In this document: piece by piece, positions 8,088 through 18,300 of the stretch
Numbering within the stretch: position 1 is the first letter of the stretch
Layout of the letters: every line of letters starts with the position of its first letter
Assembly: GCA_905197485.1 (NCBI GenBank)
Contig: CAJJYZ010000015.1
Span: forward strand, 1 to 52,463
From: an uncultured Lachnospiraceae bacterium
Lineage (GTDB): Bacteria > Bacillota > Clostridia > Lachnospirales > Lachnospiraceae
Direction: 5' to 3'
Length of the DNA stretch: 52,463 nt
Made by a program: the position numbers and the translations under genes
Notes under the pieces: generated by a model
The model's input: the letters and a program-made list of their open reading frames with translations, nothing else
What the model was told of the DNA's origin: nothing
The model's database searches: none

Positions 8088-9389
8088 ATGGATAAATGTA
8101 TTACCGTTGCGATTGCAGGCTTGGGAAGCCGGGGAAAAGACGTATATGCACAGGCGCAGAAACAGTTTCCGGATAAGATGAAAATCGTTGCAGTTGCAGA
8201 TATCGACCCGGAAAAAGTAGAAATCGCAGCGAAAGAGTTCGATATTCCGAAGGAAGCATGCTTCGCAAGCGCGGAGGAGATGTTAGAGCAGGATAAACTT
8301 GCAGACGTCATGTTCATCGCAACACAGGACAGACAGCATGTAGGTCATGCGATTCCGGCTCTGAGAAAAGGATATCACTTACTTCTTGAAAAGCCGATTT
8401 CACCGGTGCTTGAGGAGTGCAGAGAGCTCGTAAAGGTTGCAAAAGAATGTAACCGAAGAGTGGTTGTATGCCACGTGCTTCGTTACACACCAATCTACCA
8501 GAAAGTAAAAGAGATTCTGGACAGCGGGGCAATCGGAGATGTAGTATCCATTATGGCAGATGAGAACGTAGGATGGTGGCATATGGCACACAGCTTCGTT
8601 CGCGGTAACTGGAGAAATTCCAATGAGACAAGCCCGATGATTTTACAGAAATGCTGCCATGACATGGATTTATACTTATGGCTGGCAGGAAAGACATGTG
8701 AATCTCTCTCATCTTATGGCGATACCTACTTATTTAAAGAGGAAAAGGCTCCGGAAGGATGCGCTATGAGATGTACAGACTGTAAGGTAGAGAATTGTCC
8801 GTTCAATGCGGTAGACATCTACATTAACAGTGAGCTTCCTGGACTGAAAGGTGGACATAGAGATTGGCCGGCAAATGTGCTTGTACATGAGATGCCGACG
8901 GAAGAGAATATTACAGAAGCATTGAAAACAGGTCCTTACGGACGCTGCGTTTACCATTGCGATAACAACGTGGTAGACCATCAGGTTGTCAACTTAAATA
9001 TGACGGACGGAACAACGATGAGCTTCACAATGTGTGGTTTCTCAGCAGGTATCTCAAGATATGCGAAGTTCCATGGAACAAAAGGGGAACTGATTGTCAA
9101 CATGGATGTGAACAACTTCGATGCAAATGAGATTATCGTAAGAAAATTCGGACCTCACCTGGAAGAAATCAGTATCGACATTGCTTCTTTATCTGATGAC
9201 TTCTCCGGTCATGGCGGTGGAGATACGAAGATGGTAGAAGAGTTCCTGGACGTATTAAGCGGCGAGAAAGAAGCAAGCCCTTATGTAACATCCCTGGAAG
9301 TGTCTATGGAAAGTCACTACTGTGCTCTTGCAGCCGAAGAGTCAAGAGTACGTGGCGGTCAGGTAGTAAAACTGGAAGACTACCGTTAA
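8088..9389 (+). CDS. Gfo/Idh/MocA-family oxidoreductase with a four-cysteine motif (433 aa)
   Basis: NAD(P)-dependent sugar oxidoreductase fold. The N-terminal Rossmann motif is VAIAGLGSRGKDVYA, followed by the LLEKPISP block typical of the family and a C-terminal beta-sheet domain. Residues 225-237 carry C-x3-C-x2-C-x4-C (CAMRCTDCKVENCPF), a metal-binding-like insert found in one carbohydrate subgroup of this family. The start at 8088 (MDKCITVA) follows GAAAGGG and lies 1 base after the GH129 stop, so the two are co-translated. GH109 alpha-GalNAcases share this fold and use NAD as a catalytic cofactor, so a glycosidase rather than a dehydrogenase role is possible here. The substrate is unknown. 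Confidence 0.8.
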   Translation: MDKCITVAIAGLGSRGKDVYAQAQKQFPDKMKIVAVADIDPEKVEIAAKEFDIPKEACFASAEEMLEQDKLADVMFIATQDRQHVGHAIPALRKGYHLLLEKPISPVLEECRELVKVAKECNRRVVVCHVLRYTPIYQKVKEILDSGAIGDVVSIMADENVGWWHMAHSFVRGNWRNSNETSPMILQKCCHDMDLYLWLAGKTCESLSSYGDTYLFKEEKAPEGCAMRCTDCKVENCPFNAVDIYINSELPGLKGGHRDWPANVLVHEMPTEENITEALKTGPYGRCVYHCDNNVVDHQVVNLNMTDGTTMSFTMCGFSAGISRYAKFHGTKGELIVNMDVNNFDANEIIVRKFGPHLEEISIDIASLSDDFSGHGGGDTKMVEEFLDVLSGEKEASPYVTSLEVSMESHYCALAAEESRVRGGQVVKLEDYR

Positions 9390-9401
9390 CAATCAGTATG
9401 T

Positions 9402-9420
9402 AAGCCTTTCGGTAAGGCTT
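9402..9420 (+). promoter_or_regulatory. Intercistronic hairpin before the substrate-binding protein gene
   Basis: AAGCCTT-TCGGT-AAGGCTT is a perfect 7-bp stem with no T-run, in the 108-base gap between the oxidoreductase and the binding-protein gene. It is more likely an RNA-processing or stability element than a terminator; such hairpins often allow high relative expression of binding proteins. Confidence 0.45.
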
Positions 9421-9497
9421 CATATATAAATTTGCTCACAATGCGAGTGAATGGCTTCAAATTCTAGCAAACAATAAAAGAAAAGGAGAGATGTGTT

Positions 9498-10787
9498 ATG
9501 AAGAAGAATTTGAAAAGATTAGCAGCCCTCGGCCTTTGCGTGGCTATGGGTTCCACAATGCTTGTCGGATGCGGCGGCGGAAAAGAAGGAAAAAGTAAAG
9601 ACGGTAAGGTAGAGCTCGTAATGAGTGTTTGGGATTCCGACCAGCAGCCAGTAATGGAAAAAATGGGTGAAGCTTACACAAAAGAACATCCAGACGTAAC
9701 AATCAAGACACAGCTTACAACATGGACAGAGTACTGGACAAAATTGGAAGCAAGTGCAACAGGCGGAAGCGCACCGGACATCATCACAATGAACGTATTA
9801 AAAGTAGAAGAATACGCAGATGCTGGTATCTTAATGGACCTTACAGAAGCTGAGAAAAAATCTGACTTAAAAGTTCACGAAAACTTCCCGGCTCCACTTG
9901 TAGAAGGATACACAATTGATGGTAAATTATACGGTATTCCAAAAGACTTCGATACAAACGCTGTATTCTACAACAAAGAAATCTTTGACAAAGCAGGCGT
10001 AGCATATCCTCAGGAAGGATGGACATTTGAAGACTTCAGAAAAACTTGTGAAGATTTAAAAGCAGCAGGATTAGATGAGGGAGTATTCCCAACAGCAATC
10101 AACAGAAACTCAGGACAGACAACATACGATGCAGCAGTATTTGCTAACGATGGATATTTCTTAAGCGAAGGAAATGAAAAATCAGGTTGGGGAGAGCAGG
10201 CTACAATCGATGCAATCAAACCATGGCTTCAGCTTGTATTAGACGGACTTTCACCAACACTTCAGCAGATGTCTGATACAGACCCAGACTCTATGTTCCA
10301 GGGTGGACAGCTTGCAATGTACTTCTCAGGAAACTACATGATTCCTTCATACAACAAAACTCTTGAAGGAAAATACGGAATCGCAAAGAGACCTACATTT
10401 AACGGAAAAGATACAGATATTATCAACGGTTTAGCATTCTCTGTAAGCGCTAACACAAAACACCCAGAAGAAGCAACAGACTTTGCATTATGGTTAGGAA
10501 GCGAAGAAGCACAGAAAATCCAGGGAGAAGCTGGTGTATGTATCTCAGCAAGAAATGATTGCCAGCAGTACTTTGTAGATGCAAACGAAGGATTAAACTG
10601 TGAAATCTTCCTTGAGAACGTAAAAAATTCAGAATTACTTCCTCACTGTAAAGTAACAAGTGAGCTTGGAAGAGTTGAAAAAGAATACCTTGAGCCAGTA
10701 TGGCAGGGAAAAGCAGACTTAACAGAAGCATGTAAGAAAATTGCGGAAGAGCAGAATGCAATTCTCGACAAAATGAACTCTAAATAG
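9498..10787 (+). CDS. Sugar ABC transporter substrate-binding lipoprotein (family 1)
   Basis: Extracellular solute receptor of a carbohydrate importer. It has a lipoprotein signal (MKKNLKRLAALGLCVAMGSTMLVGC) with Cys26 as the acylation site, then a Gly/Lys linker and an SBP_bac_1 fold: VMSVWDSDQQPVMEKMGEAY at the start of lobe 1 and PDIITMNVLKVEEYAD at the hinge. Its 429 residues fit the family. AGGAGAG lies 8 bases before ATG. Two permeases follow, forming a CUT1-type importer. Gene context suggests GalNAc-containing mono/disaccharides or glycopeptides (as with bifidobacterial GNB/LNB receptors), but the sequence alone does not fix the ligand. Confidence 0.9.
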   Translation: MKKNLKRLAALGLCVAMGSTMLVGCGGGKEGKSKDGKVELVMSVWDSDQQPVMEKMGEAYTKEHPDVTIKTQLTTWTEYWTKLEASATGGSAPDIITMNVLKVEEYADAGILMDLTEAEKKSDLKVHENFPAPLVEGYTIDGKLYGIPKDFDTNAVFYNKEIFDKAGVAYPQEGWTFEDFRKTCEDLKAAGLDEGVFPTAINRNSGQTTYDAAVFANDGYFLSEGNEKSGWGEQATIDAIKPWLQLVLDGLSPTLQQMSDTDPDSMFQGGQLAMYFSGNYMIPSYNKTLEGKYGIAKRPTFNGKDTDIINGLAFSVSANTKHPEEATDFALWLGSEEAQKIQGEAGVCISARNDCQQYFVDANEGLNCEIFLENVKNSELLPHCKVTSELGRVEKEYLEPVWQGKADLTEACKKIAEEQNAILDKMNSK

Positions 10788-10808
10788 GTTTGAGATAAGG
10801 GTGATACA

Positions 10809-11732
10809 ATGAGTAAGACAAACACAAAAGCAGTAAAGAAGAAGGCTACAAAGCGCCAGAAAAAAGATTGGATTGCTGGATATCTTTTTATTGCACCGGT
10901 TACAATTGGATTAGTTATATTTTATGTATTTCCATTCCTTCAGAACTTTTGGTTCAGTTTTAATGATGTAAATAAATTCAATGTGGCAGTCTTCAATGGT
11001 ATTGAAAACTACAAACAGTTATTCCAGGAACCAGACTTATTATTAGCACTTAAGAATACATTCTTATATGCGATTGTAACAGTTCCAATCGGATTGATTT
11101 TATCATTGATTTTAGCATCATTGCTGAATTCCAAGATTAAAGGAAAAGGAATTTACAGAACAGTTTACTTCCTTCCATCTGTAACAATGGCAGCAGCTGT
11201 AGCACTTGTATGGAAATTAATTTTCAATGGAGACTATGGTATTTTAAATAGTTTCCTTTCCAAAATTGGAATTGAGGGTCAAAGTTGGCTCACGAATCCG
11301 CATACAGCGTTGTTCTGTGTAATGGTTGTTAGTATTTGGGGCAGTGTTGGATACAATATGATTATTCTTTTGGCAGGTATGCAGGGAGTATCAAAATCTT
11401 ACTATGAGGCAGCAGAGATTGATGGAGCAAGTCCAATGCAGCGTTTCTTTAAGATTACAGTACCTCTTGTATCACCAACAATCTTCTTTGTATCCATTAC
11501 AGGTTTAATTGGTGCATTCCAGGTGTTCGATAGTATCTATATGATGATTGACCCTGACAAGAACCCGGCATTCAATGCGGTAAAAACAGTGAACGTATTG
11601 TTCTACCAGAATGCGTTTATGTATGGTTATAAAGGATATGCAGCAGCTATCTCCATCTTCATGTTTGTAATTATTATGTTAATTACGGCTGTGCAGTTAT
11701 GGGGACAGAAGAAATGGGTAAATTACGACTAG
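10809..11732 (+). CDS. Sugar ABC transporter permease (MalF/UgpA type)
   Basis: Integral membrane subunit of the importer with six predicted helices, the first at residues 26-46 (YLFIAPVTIGLVIFYVFPFL). The cytoplasmic EAA loop reads YYEAAEIDGASPMQRFFKITVPL. At 307 residues it is normal for the family. It starts 21 bases after the binding-protein stop and is 16 bases upstream of the second permease. Confidence 0.9.
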   Translation: MSKTNTKAVKKKATKRQKKDWIAGYLFIAPVTIGLVIFYVFPFLQNFWFSFNDVNKFNVAVFNGIENYKQLFQEPDLLLALKNTFLYAIVTVPIGLILSLILASLLNSKIKGKGIYRTVYFLPSVTMAAAVALVWKLIFNGDYGILNSFLSKIGIEGQSWLTNPHTALFCVMVVSIWGSVGYNMIILLAGMQGVSKSYYEAAEIDGASPMQRFFKITVPLVSPTIFFVSITGLIGAFQVFDSIYMMIDPDKNPAFNAVKTVNVLFYQNAFMYGYKGYAAAISIFMFVIIMLITAVQLWGQKKWVNYD

Positions 11733-11748
11733 GAAAGGAGGAAATATT

Positions 11749-12576
11749 GTGAAAACAACAAGAGCTAAATCTCATATATTTATACATATTATTTTAATAG
11801 CCGGTATTGCGATTACTGTATTCCCGTTCCTATGGATGGTGTTTACATCATTTAAGACTTTACCGGAGTCTATGCAGATTCCGCCGACTATTTTGCCGGA
11901 AGCATTGAATTGGGAATCTTACAAATACGTATTTGATGTTCTTCCGTTTGGAACAGTATATACAAATACAATCGTTGTAACAATTCTTACTACATTATTC
12001 CAGGTTGCTTTCTGTACGATGGCAGCATACGGATTTGCAAGAATTGACTTTCCATTCAAGAATGCGATTTTTATTATACTTTTAGCAATCTTAATGGTAC
12101 CGGGACAGATTTTCTTAATCCCACAGTACTTGATTATTCAGAACTTAGGACTTACAAATACATTGCCAGGTTTGTTCCTTCCAAACTTATTTAGTGCGTT
12201 TGGTACATTCCTCTTGAGACAGTTCTTCATGTCTCTTCCGAAGGAATTAGAGGAGGCAGCTTTACTTGACGGATGTAACAGATTCCAGATTTTCGGAAAG
12301 ATTATGTTACCACTCGTTCAGCCAGGTATCGTTGCACTCGTAATCTTCACAGCGAAGTTTGCATGGAATGACTTTATGTGGCCGTTGATTGTAAATACTG
12401 ACCCGGCTAAGATGACATTAGCTCCGGCATTGTCATTATTGAAAGGACAGTATGCGACAAACTATCCGGTTCAGATGGCAGGAGCCGTTATGGCGGTAAT
12501 TCCGATGATTATTCTGTTCATCATCTTCCAGAAACAGTTCATCGAAGGTGTTGCACAGTCAGGTATCAAAGGCTAA
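11749..12576 (+). CDS. Sugar ABC transporter permease (MalG/UgpE type)
   Basis: Second membrane subunit, 275 residues. The EAA loop reads LPKELEEAALLDGCNRFQIFGKIMLPL and there are six predicted helices. The start is GTG at 11749, 8 bases after AGGAGG. No ATPase gene follows: the operon ends at a terminator. The importer therefore probably shares a general MsmK/UgpC-type ATPase encoded elsewhere, as is common for CUT1 systems in Firmicutes. Confidence 0.9.
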   Translation: MKTTRAKSHIFIHIILIAGIAITVFPFLWMVFTSFKTLPESMQIPPTILPEALNWESYKYVFDVLPFGTVYTNTIVVTILTTLFQVAFCTMAAYGFARIDFPFKNAIFIILLAILMVPGQIFLIPQYLIIQNLGLTNTLPGLFLPNLFSAFGTFLLRQFFMSLPKELEEAALLDGCNRFQIFGKIMLPLVQPGIVALVIFTAKFAWNDFMWPLIVNTDPAKMTLAPALSLLKGQYATNYPVQMAGAVMAVIPMIILFIIFQKQFIEGVAQSGIKG

Positions 12577-12611
12577 TACAGACCTAATATTTCAGAATTA
12601 TCTGAAAATTA

Positions 12612-12640
12612 GGGGGGGGGCTCAGACCTCTCCCCCATTT
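12612..12640 (+). terminator. Terminator with a nine-G tract after the importer operon
   Basis: A run of nine G (12612-12620) can pair with TCTCCCCC (12629-12636), followed by ATTTTAAT. The stem arm is a homopolymer, so its length could vary by slippage and change read-through into the ABC-2/GH31 operon. Confidence 0.6.
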
Positions 12641-12721
12641 TAATATAAGAAGTCCCTTTATTTTTGCATTGAGAGCTCTGATGGGGAGTTTTGAATGAAG
12701 AAATAAAGGAGGGGAATGAAT

Positions 12722-13513
12722 GTGAGAAAGTTTTGTTCGATTGTAAAACTGACATTTCTTACAAACTTTGCATACATCAAAGCCTTTTGGCTGAACATTA
12801 TCGGAACGGCAGTTTCTATCATCGTCTATTATTTTCTCTGGCAGTTTGTGTTCCGAGAGCAGGAAACCATCGCAGGATTTACGATGGCGCAGATGACGAC
12901 GTATGTGATTCTGTCGCGCATCCTTTCTTCTCAGTTTTCTGGTGGAATCAATATGGAATTTGCAGACTGGATTTATGAGGGAACGATTGGTATGGAGCTT
13001 CTGCGTCCGGTTTCGCTGTTTTTCAATTTGTTTGCGAAGAGAATGGGAGAGTTTTTATTTTTTGTGTTATTCAAAGGTTTGCCGATTACGGTGATATGTA
13101 TTCTTGTGATGGGTGGAAGCGCTCCGTTCGGAGCAGCACAATTCCTGCTTTTTGTTGTGAGTGTGTTGATTTCTATCGGGCTGATGTTTTTTATTGAATT
13201 TATGGTTGGGCTGTGTTCATTCTATACATTTAATATTCATGGACTTCGATTTATGAAGAGTTCTCTGCTTTCGATTTTATCAGGAGGAGTGGTGCCGATT
13301 TTCTTCTTCCCGGAGGCAATCGTGAAAGTTCTGGATTATATGCCGTTCGCAGGGATGGTGTCTGTCCCGGTACAGATTTATATGGGAAAATACGGAATGG
13401 CGGAGTCAGTAAAATATATCGTGCTTCAGATTGTCTGGTGTATCCTTCTTTTTGGATTTGCGAAATTTTTCTATGCAAAGAGCATCCGAAAAGTTGTCGT
13501 ACAAGGAGGGTAG
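12722..13513 (+). CDS. ABC-2 type transporter permease 1 (COG4587-like)
   Basis: Membrane protein of about 263 residues with six predicted helices, belonging to the ABC-2 permease pairs that work with a COG4586 ATPase. The segment LSRILSSQFSGGINMEFADWIYEGTIGMELLRP, where the conserved IYEGTI...LLRP loop is seen, matches the family. GGAGGGG ends at 12714, so the GTG at 12722 (7-base spacing) is preferred over the ATG at 12716 (1-base spacing). It is followed 3 bases later by the second permease. Transported molecule unknown; ABC-2 systems usually export lipids, glycans or drugs. Confidence 0.8.
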   Translation: MRKFCSIVKLTFLTNFAYIKAFWLNIIGTAVSIIVYYFLWQFVFREQETIAGFTMAQMTTYVILSRILSSQFSGGINMEFADWIYEGTIGMELLRPVSLFFNLFAKRMGEFLFFVLFKGLPITVICILVMGGSAPFGAAQFLLFVVSVLISIGLMFFIEFMVGLCSFYTFNIHGLRFMKSSLLSILSGGVVPIFFFPEAIVKVLDYMPFAGMVSVPVQIYMGKYGMAESVKYIVLQIVWCILLFGFAKFFYAKSIRKVVVQGG

Positions 13514-13516
13514 CCT

Positions 13517-14311
13517 ATGAGAAGAGTATTGTATTATACCAGGGTGTGTAAGGCGTATCTTCGCATCGGTCTTGTAACGCTTGTGCAGTATCCGGCAGAT
13601 ACGGTGATTTGGATTCTATCCATGCTGCTTCGTGAGGCTTCCGGTTTCATCGGAATTCTTACCATCGCGAGTGTGGCAGGAGGACTGGGGAACTGGGGCA
13701 TTTATGAAATCTGTATTCTGTTTTCTATCTGTGCGATTATTGAAGCAATTGGACAGGCTTTCTTAGACTGTGTATGGAGTATTTCCACGTCGATACGAAA
13801 AGGAAAGTTGGATGTCATTCTTGTAAGACCGGCATCCCCTTTCGTACAGCTTTTGGGACAGAGGGTTCATTTTCAGGCGGTGATTACGATGGTGATTTAC
13901 ATAGGGATTTTGGTATACTCTATGAACCGGTTCGGAATATCCGGAAATGTGGGAACTCTGTTATTCCTGTTGGAAACGATTCTCTGCGGGACGGTCATCA
14001 ATACGGGACTGTACACGATATTTAACAGTTTGAATTTCTGGATTGTCAATGGAAATGATGTGGCAGAATTAGTGTTAACGTGCCGGGAATTTGCAAAATA
14101 TCCTTTGAGCGTATTTCCGATGATGATTCGGACATTTTTTACTTATATGATTCCTTTCGGATTTATGGGATACTATCCGGTTGCATTTCTCACAGGGAAG
14201 ACCGGCGTCTGGGTTGTCTGGGCGATGCCTTTGGCTGCATTCGGTGTGGCTTGTGTGGCAGGAATCATCTGGAGAATCGGGCTCAAGGGCTATAATAGTA
14301 CGGGAACATAG
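13517..14311 (+). CDS. ABC-2 type transporter permease 2 (COG3694-like)
   Basis: Second ABC-2 membrane subunit, 264 residues, with six predicted helices. It shares the loop signature ISTSIRKGKLDVILVRPASPFVQ with permease 1 (WIYEGTIGMELLRPVSLFF), showing the two are a heterodimeric pair. The ATG lies 3 bases after the previous stop with GGAGGG in between, so translation is coupled. The conserved pair plus downstream ATPase resembles transport systems annotated only as 'ABC-2 family' or 'viologen exporter-like'. No substrate can be assigned. Confidence 0.8.
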   Translation: MRRVLYYTRVCKAYLRIGLVTLVQYPADTVIWILSMLLREASGFIGILTIASVAGGLGNWGIYEICILFSICAIIEAIGQAFLDCVWSISTSIRKGKLDVILVRPASPFVQLLGQRVHFQAVITMVIYIGILVYSMNRFGISGNVGTLLFLLETILCGTVINTGLYTIFNSLNFWIVNGNDVAELVLTCREFAKYPLSVFPMMIRTFFTYMIPFGFMGYYPVAFLTGKTGVWVVWAMPLAAFGVACVAGIIWRIGLKGYNSTGT

Positions 14312-14325
14312 AGGAGCGTAAAGAT

Positions 14326-15321
14326 ATGAGTCAGATAGAAGTAAAACATATTGTGAAAGAGTACCAGAGAAAGAAACACTATACGAATATGGGAAAAGCC
14401 TTTTCTACTATGTTCCGTCCGGAGTATGAGGTGAAACGGGCGGTAGACGATGTGAGTTTTTCGATTGAAAAGGGAGAATCTGTCGGTTATGTCGGACCGA
14501 ATGGGAGTGGGAAGTCAACTACGATTAAGATGCTTTGCGGAATCTTGTGTCCGACGGAAGGAAGCATCCGGGTCAGAGGAATCGACCCGTTTAAGGAGAG
14601 GACAAAAAATAGCAAGAATATCGGCGTTGTATTCGGGAATCGTTCCGTACTCTGGTGGGACGTTCCGGTTATCGAATCCTACAAGGTGTTACAGCAGCTT
14701 TATGAGATACCGGAGAGGCAGTTTCAGGAGAATTTAGAGAAGTTTCAAGATATTATGGGGATTGACCCGCTTCTGTCCGTACCGGAACGGCAGCTTTCTC
14801 TTGGACAGAGAATGCGGTGTAATATTGCGGCGGCATTTCTTCACAATCCGGAGATTGTGTACTTGGATGAACCGACGATTGGTTTGGATTCAGAGTCGAA
14901 GGAAAGTATCAGAAAGTGTATTTTGGATATTAACGAAGAGGCAAAGACGACGTTTATTGTGACGAGTCATGACTTTCAGGATATCGAGACGTTATGCCGT
15001 AGGATTATGGTAATCAGTCAAGGCAATCTCGTGTTGGATGATATGATGGCAAATGTGCGTCAGGAATTTAATCAGGAGAAGAAAATACGGGTGGAAATGG
15101 CAGAAAACCCTTGGTTTCAAAATGAGACGTTCTCGCTTCCGGGGACAAAAGTAGTTCTTGCCACCCCGCATAGCCTTGTCGTGGAGTATGATGTGGCAAA
15201 GGCGCAGAGCATTTCTATTTTGCAGGAAGTGGCGAAGAGGACAGAAATTCAGGATGTGGAAATTAGTTCCAGGGATATTGAATCTATTATACAAGGAATT
15301 TTAAGAAAGGAAGGCAAATAA
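14326..15321 (+). CDS. ABC-2 type transporter ATPase (COG4586-like, 331 aa)
   Basis: ATPase for the two preceding permeases. Walker A is GPNGSGKSTT, the signature motif is LSLGQRMRC (the usual S-G-G replaced by S-L-G), Walker B is IVYLDEPTIGLD, and the switch is VTSHD. The N-terminus (HIVKEYQRKKHYTNMGKAFSTMFRPEYEV) and the FGNRSVLWWDVPVIESY segment are typical of the COG4586 group. The gene is 14 bases after permease 2 and its stop is 4 bases before the GH31 start, so all four genes are a tight operon. Confidence 0.88.
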   Translation: MSQIEVKHIVKEYQRKKHYTNMGKAFSTMFRPEYEVKRAVDDVSFSIEKGESVGYVGPNGSGKSTTIKMLCGILCPTEGSIRVRGIDPFKERTKNSKNIGVVFGNRSVLWWDVPVIESYKVLQQLYEIPERQFQENLEKFQDIMGIDPLLSVPERQLSLGQRMRCNIAAAFLHNPEIVYLDEPTIGLDSESKESIRKCILDINEEAKTTFIVTSHDFQDIETLCRRIMVISQGNLVLDDMMANVRQEFNQEKKIRVEMAENPWFQNETFSLPGTKVVLATPHSLVVEYDVAKAQSISILQEVAKRTEIQDVEISSRDIESIIQGILRKEGK

Positions 15322-15325
15322 AAGC

Positions 15326-18300
15326 ATGAAAGAAAGTAAGACAAGTTTCAAGCTGACAGGCGTGGAATCTGTAAAGGTATCAGAACAGAGCAACGTTGCA
15401 GATTTGATTTTTGAGGGAGGAGTGAAGGGAAGAATCACATTCCTCGAGGAAAATATTTTCCGGTATGATGTAGACCCATCGGGAGAATTTGCATCGTATG
15501 CCACACCGAGAGATGAGGCGCACACAGCAAAAATCCAGCAGAGGCCGGACGAGTCGGCTGAATATACGAAACCGGCGGTGCAGGCGTTCTGGAAAGACGA
15601 TAATTTCTCTGTAATCTGTGGGGCAACATCTGTTACATGGGATAAGCATACAGGAAGAATGCTGGTATGCGTGCATGGAAGACCGGTAATGGAGGAAGTG
15701 AAGGCTCTTACCATTGAAGACGGTGAAACGGTACAGATTCTGAAAAAACAACCGGAAGAGAATTTCTATGGAGGCGGAACGCAGAACGGACGCTTCGTGC
15801 ATACAGGGAAGAAGATTCAGATTGTAAATGAAAGCGCATGGATGGATGGCGGTGTTGCGTCACCAAACCCATTCTATTATACGACAAACGGATATGGTGT
15901 GCTTTATAATACATTTTCCGATGGAAGCTATGACTTTGGAGAGGAGAAAGGCGACTCTGTCAAAGTCGTACATAAGGAAAATAAACTGAGCGCTTATTAT
16001 TTCGTGACAGAGAAGACTTGCGGCCGCGAAGTGGTACAAGACCTTCTGAAGGGATACTATCATGTGACGGGAAATCCGCTTCTTCTTCCGGAATATGGTT
16101 TCTATGAAGGACACTTAAATTGTTACAACCGCGATGCCTGGTCTGCAGAATCCGGTGACAAAGCATGGAATGTGAAGGGAAATGCGGCATATGACAGCGA
16201 AGGTGTGACACATTATGAGAGCGGTATGGCAACAGGATATCGTTTAAGTGAAGGTGCTCACTCCGAATCGTTAAATGGGGAAAAGCCATATGTAAGAACG
16301 GAGAATTATCCGGAATCTGTCGATACGCCGTACGAATATTCCGCAAGAGCCGTATTGGATGAATACGTGAAGCATGACATGCCGCTCGGATATTTCCTTC
16401 CGAACGATGGATATGGCGGAGGATACGGACAGAATGGTTACTATGTGCAGGGTGGAGTCAATGAAGACGGCACAAGTACACCGGAGCGTATCGAGGCGGT
16501 AGATGCGAATGTGGAAAACTTCGCAAAATTTACAAAATATGCGAATCAAAACGGTGTGGCATCCGGACTTTGGACAGAGAGTAACCTGGCGCCGGATTCC
16601 AATAATGAGACATACTGGCATCTGCTTCGTGATTTCCAGAAAGAAGTAACGACAGGCGGAGCGACTACTTTGAAAACAGACGTTGCCTGGGTTGGACCAG
16701 GATATTCTTTCCAGCTCAACGGCGTGAAGACAGCATACGATATCGTGACAACATCGGAAAACTTCCGTCCGAATATCATTTCTCTGGATGGATGGGCAGG
16801 CTCCCAGCGTTTCAACAGCGTTTGGAGCGGAGACCAGACCGGAGGAAACTGGGAATACATCCGTTTCCACATTCCGACTTATATCGGAAGCTCTCTGAGC
16901 GGTAATCCGAATATCGGAAGCGATATGGATGGTATTTTCGGAGGACGCCCTCTCATTGCGACTCGTGATTATCAGTGGAAATCTTTCACTCCACAGATGT
17001 TGAACATGGACGGATGGGGAACTTATATGAAGTCGCCGTTTACATTTGGAGACCCATATACGGGAATCAACCGTATGTATATGAAGATGAAAGCGCAGTT
17101 AATGCCATACATTTACACATGTGCGGCTTCCGCTTCCAACATTGATACAGGAAATCAGGACACAGGGCTTCCGATGGTGAGAGCGATGTTCTTGGAGTAT
17201 CCGAAAGATGCGTATGCATACAGCAGACAGATGCAGTATCAGTTCATGCTTGGCAAGAGCATCCTTGTTGCTCCAATCTACTGTGATGTAGCCGGGGACG
17301 AGATGGGAAATGATGTGAGAAACTGCATTTATCTCCCGGATGAAAACGAGATTTGGATTGATTACTTAACCGGAGAAAAATATGCAGGCGGTCAGGTTCT
17401 GAATAACTTCAAGGCTCCGCTCTGGAAACTGCCGGTATTCGTGAAAAATGGTGCGATTCTTCCGATGTATGAGGAGAATAATACGCCGGATCATGTGGAC
17501 AAAAAGAACCGAATCGTGGAATTCTGGCCATGTGAACATAGTGAATTCTGTGCATATGAAGATGATGGAAAATATATCAAGAACGAAACAGAAGAGGACG
17601 AAGCATATGGCGTTATCGACCATGTTTCCTATGGAGACTTTGTTTCTACTGTATATACTTCAGATGTCAAAGATGGTGTAGCTCTCCTGACAGCAGAGAA
17701 ATCTTCCGGAACTTATGAAGGCTATGAACCGGAAAGAAATACGACATTTATCGTACACCTTTCTGAGAAACCATCCGCTGTTCAGGCGAAGAACGGAGAA
17801 ACTGCGCTGACAATGCGTGAAGTGGAATCAAAAGAAGCATTTGATGTGGCTGTTCTGAATGAGGATGAGGCAGTATATTTCTACGATAAAGCGCCGAAGA
17901 TTCACACTTACGCAACGGAAGAAGAGACAAAACTTCAGGAGATGACGGAAAATGTAACACAGTCTCCGAAGCTCTATGTGAAGCTTGCATCTGTGGACGC
18001 AGCAAAAGAAAGTCAGTCCGTAGAGATTCAAGGTTATGTGGATACGTTCGTTCGTCCTGCAGAGAAACTGAACGAATCACTTGCAGTTCCGACACTTTGC
18101 GTGCCGGAAGAGAAGAAGACGCCTGCAAGCTTGTGGCTTGAGTGGACAAGTGTGGAAGGAGCAGTTTCTTATGAAATGCTTGTAGACGGTAAGTTCTATA
18201 CAATGGGAGACGCATTATCCTTCCTTCACGACGAGTTGGAATATGAATCTTCACACACATACTGTGTACGTGCAAGGAATGAGGAAGGATATTCAAACTG

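Noticed and set aside
12691..12978. Alternative frame at the start of the ABC-2 permease 1 gene
   Set aside because: Overlaps the permease in another frame; the permease has membrane helices and the AGGAGGGG site fits its GTG start.
16271..16870. Long minus-strand frames inside the GH31 gene and similar frames in gdpP and mutS2
   Set aside because: They lie wholly within strongly supported genes, have no ribosome sites and show no recognisable protein features.
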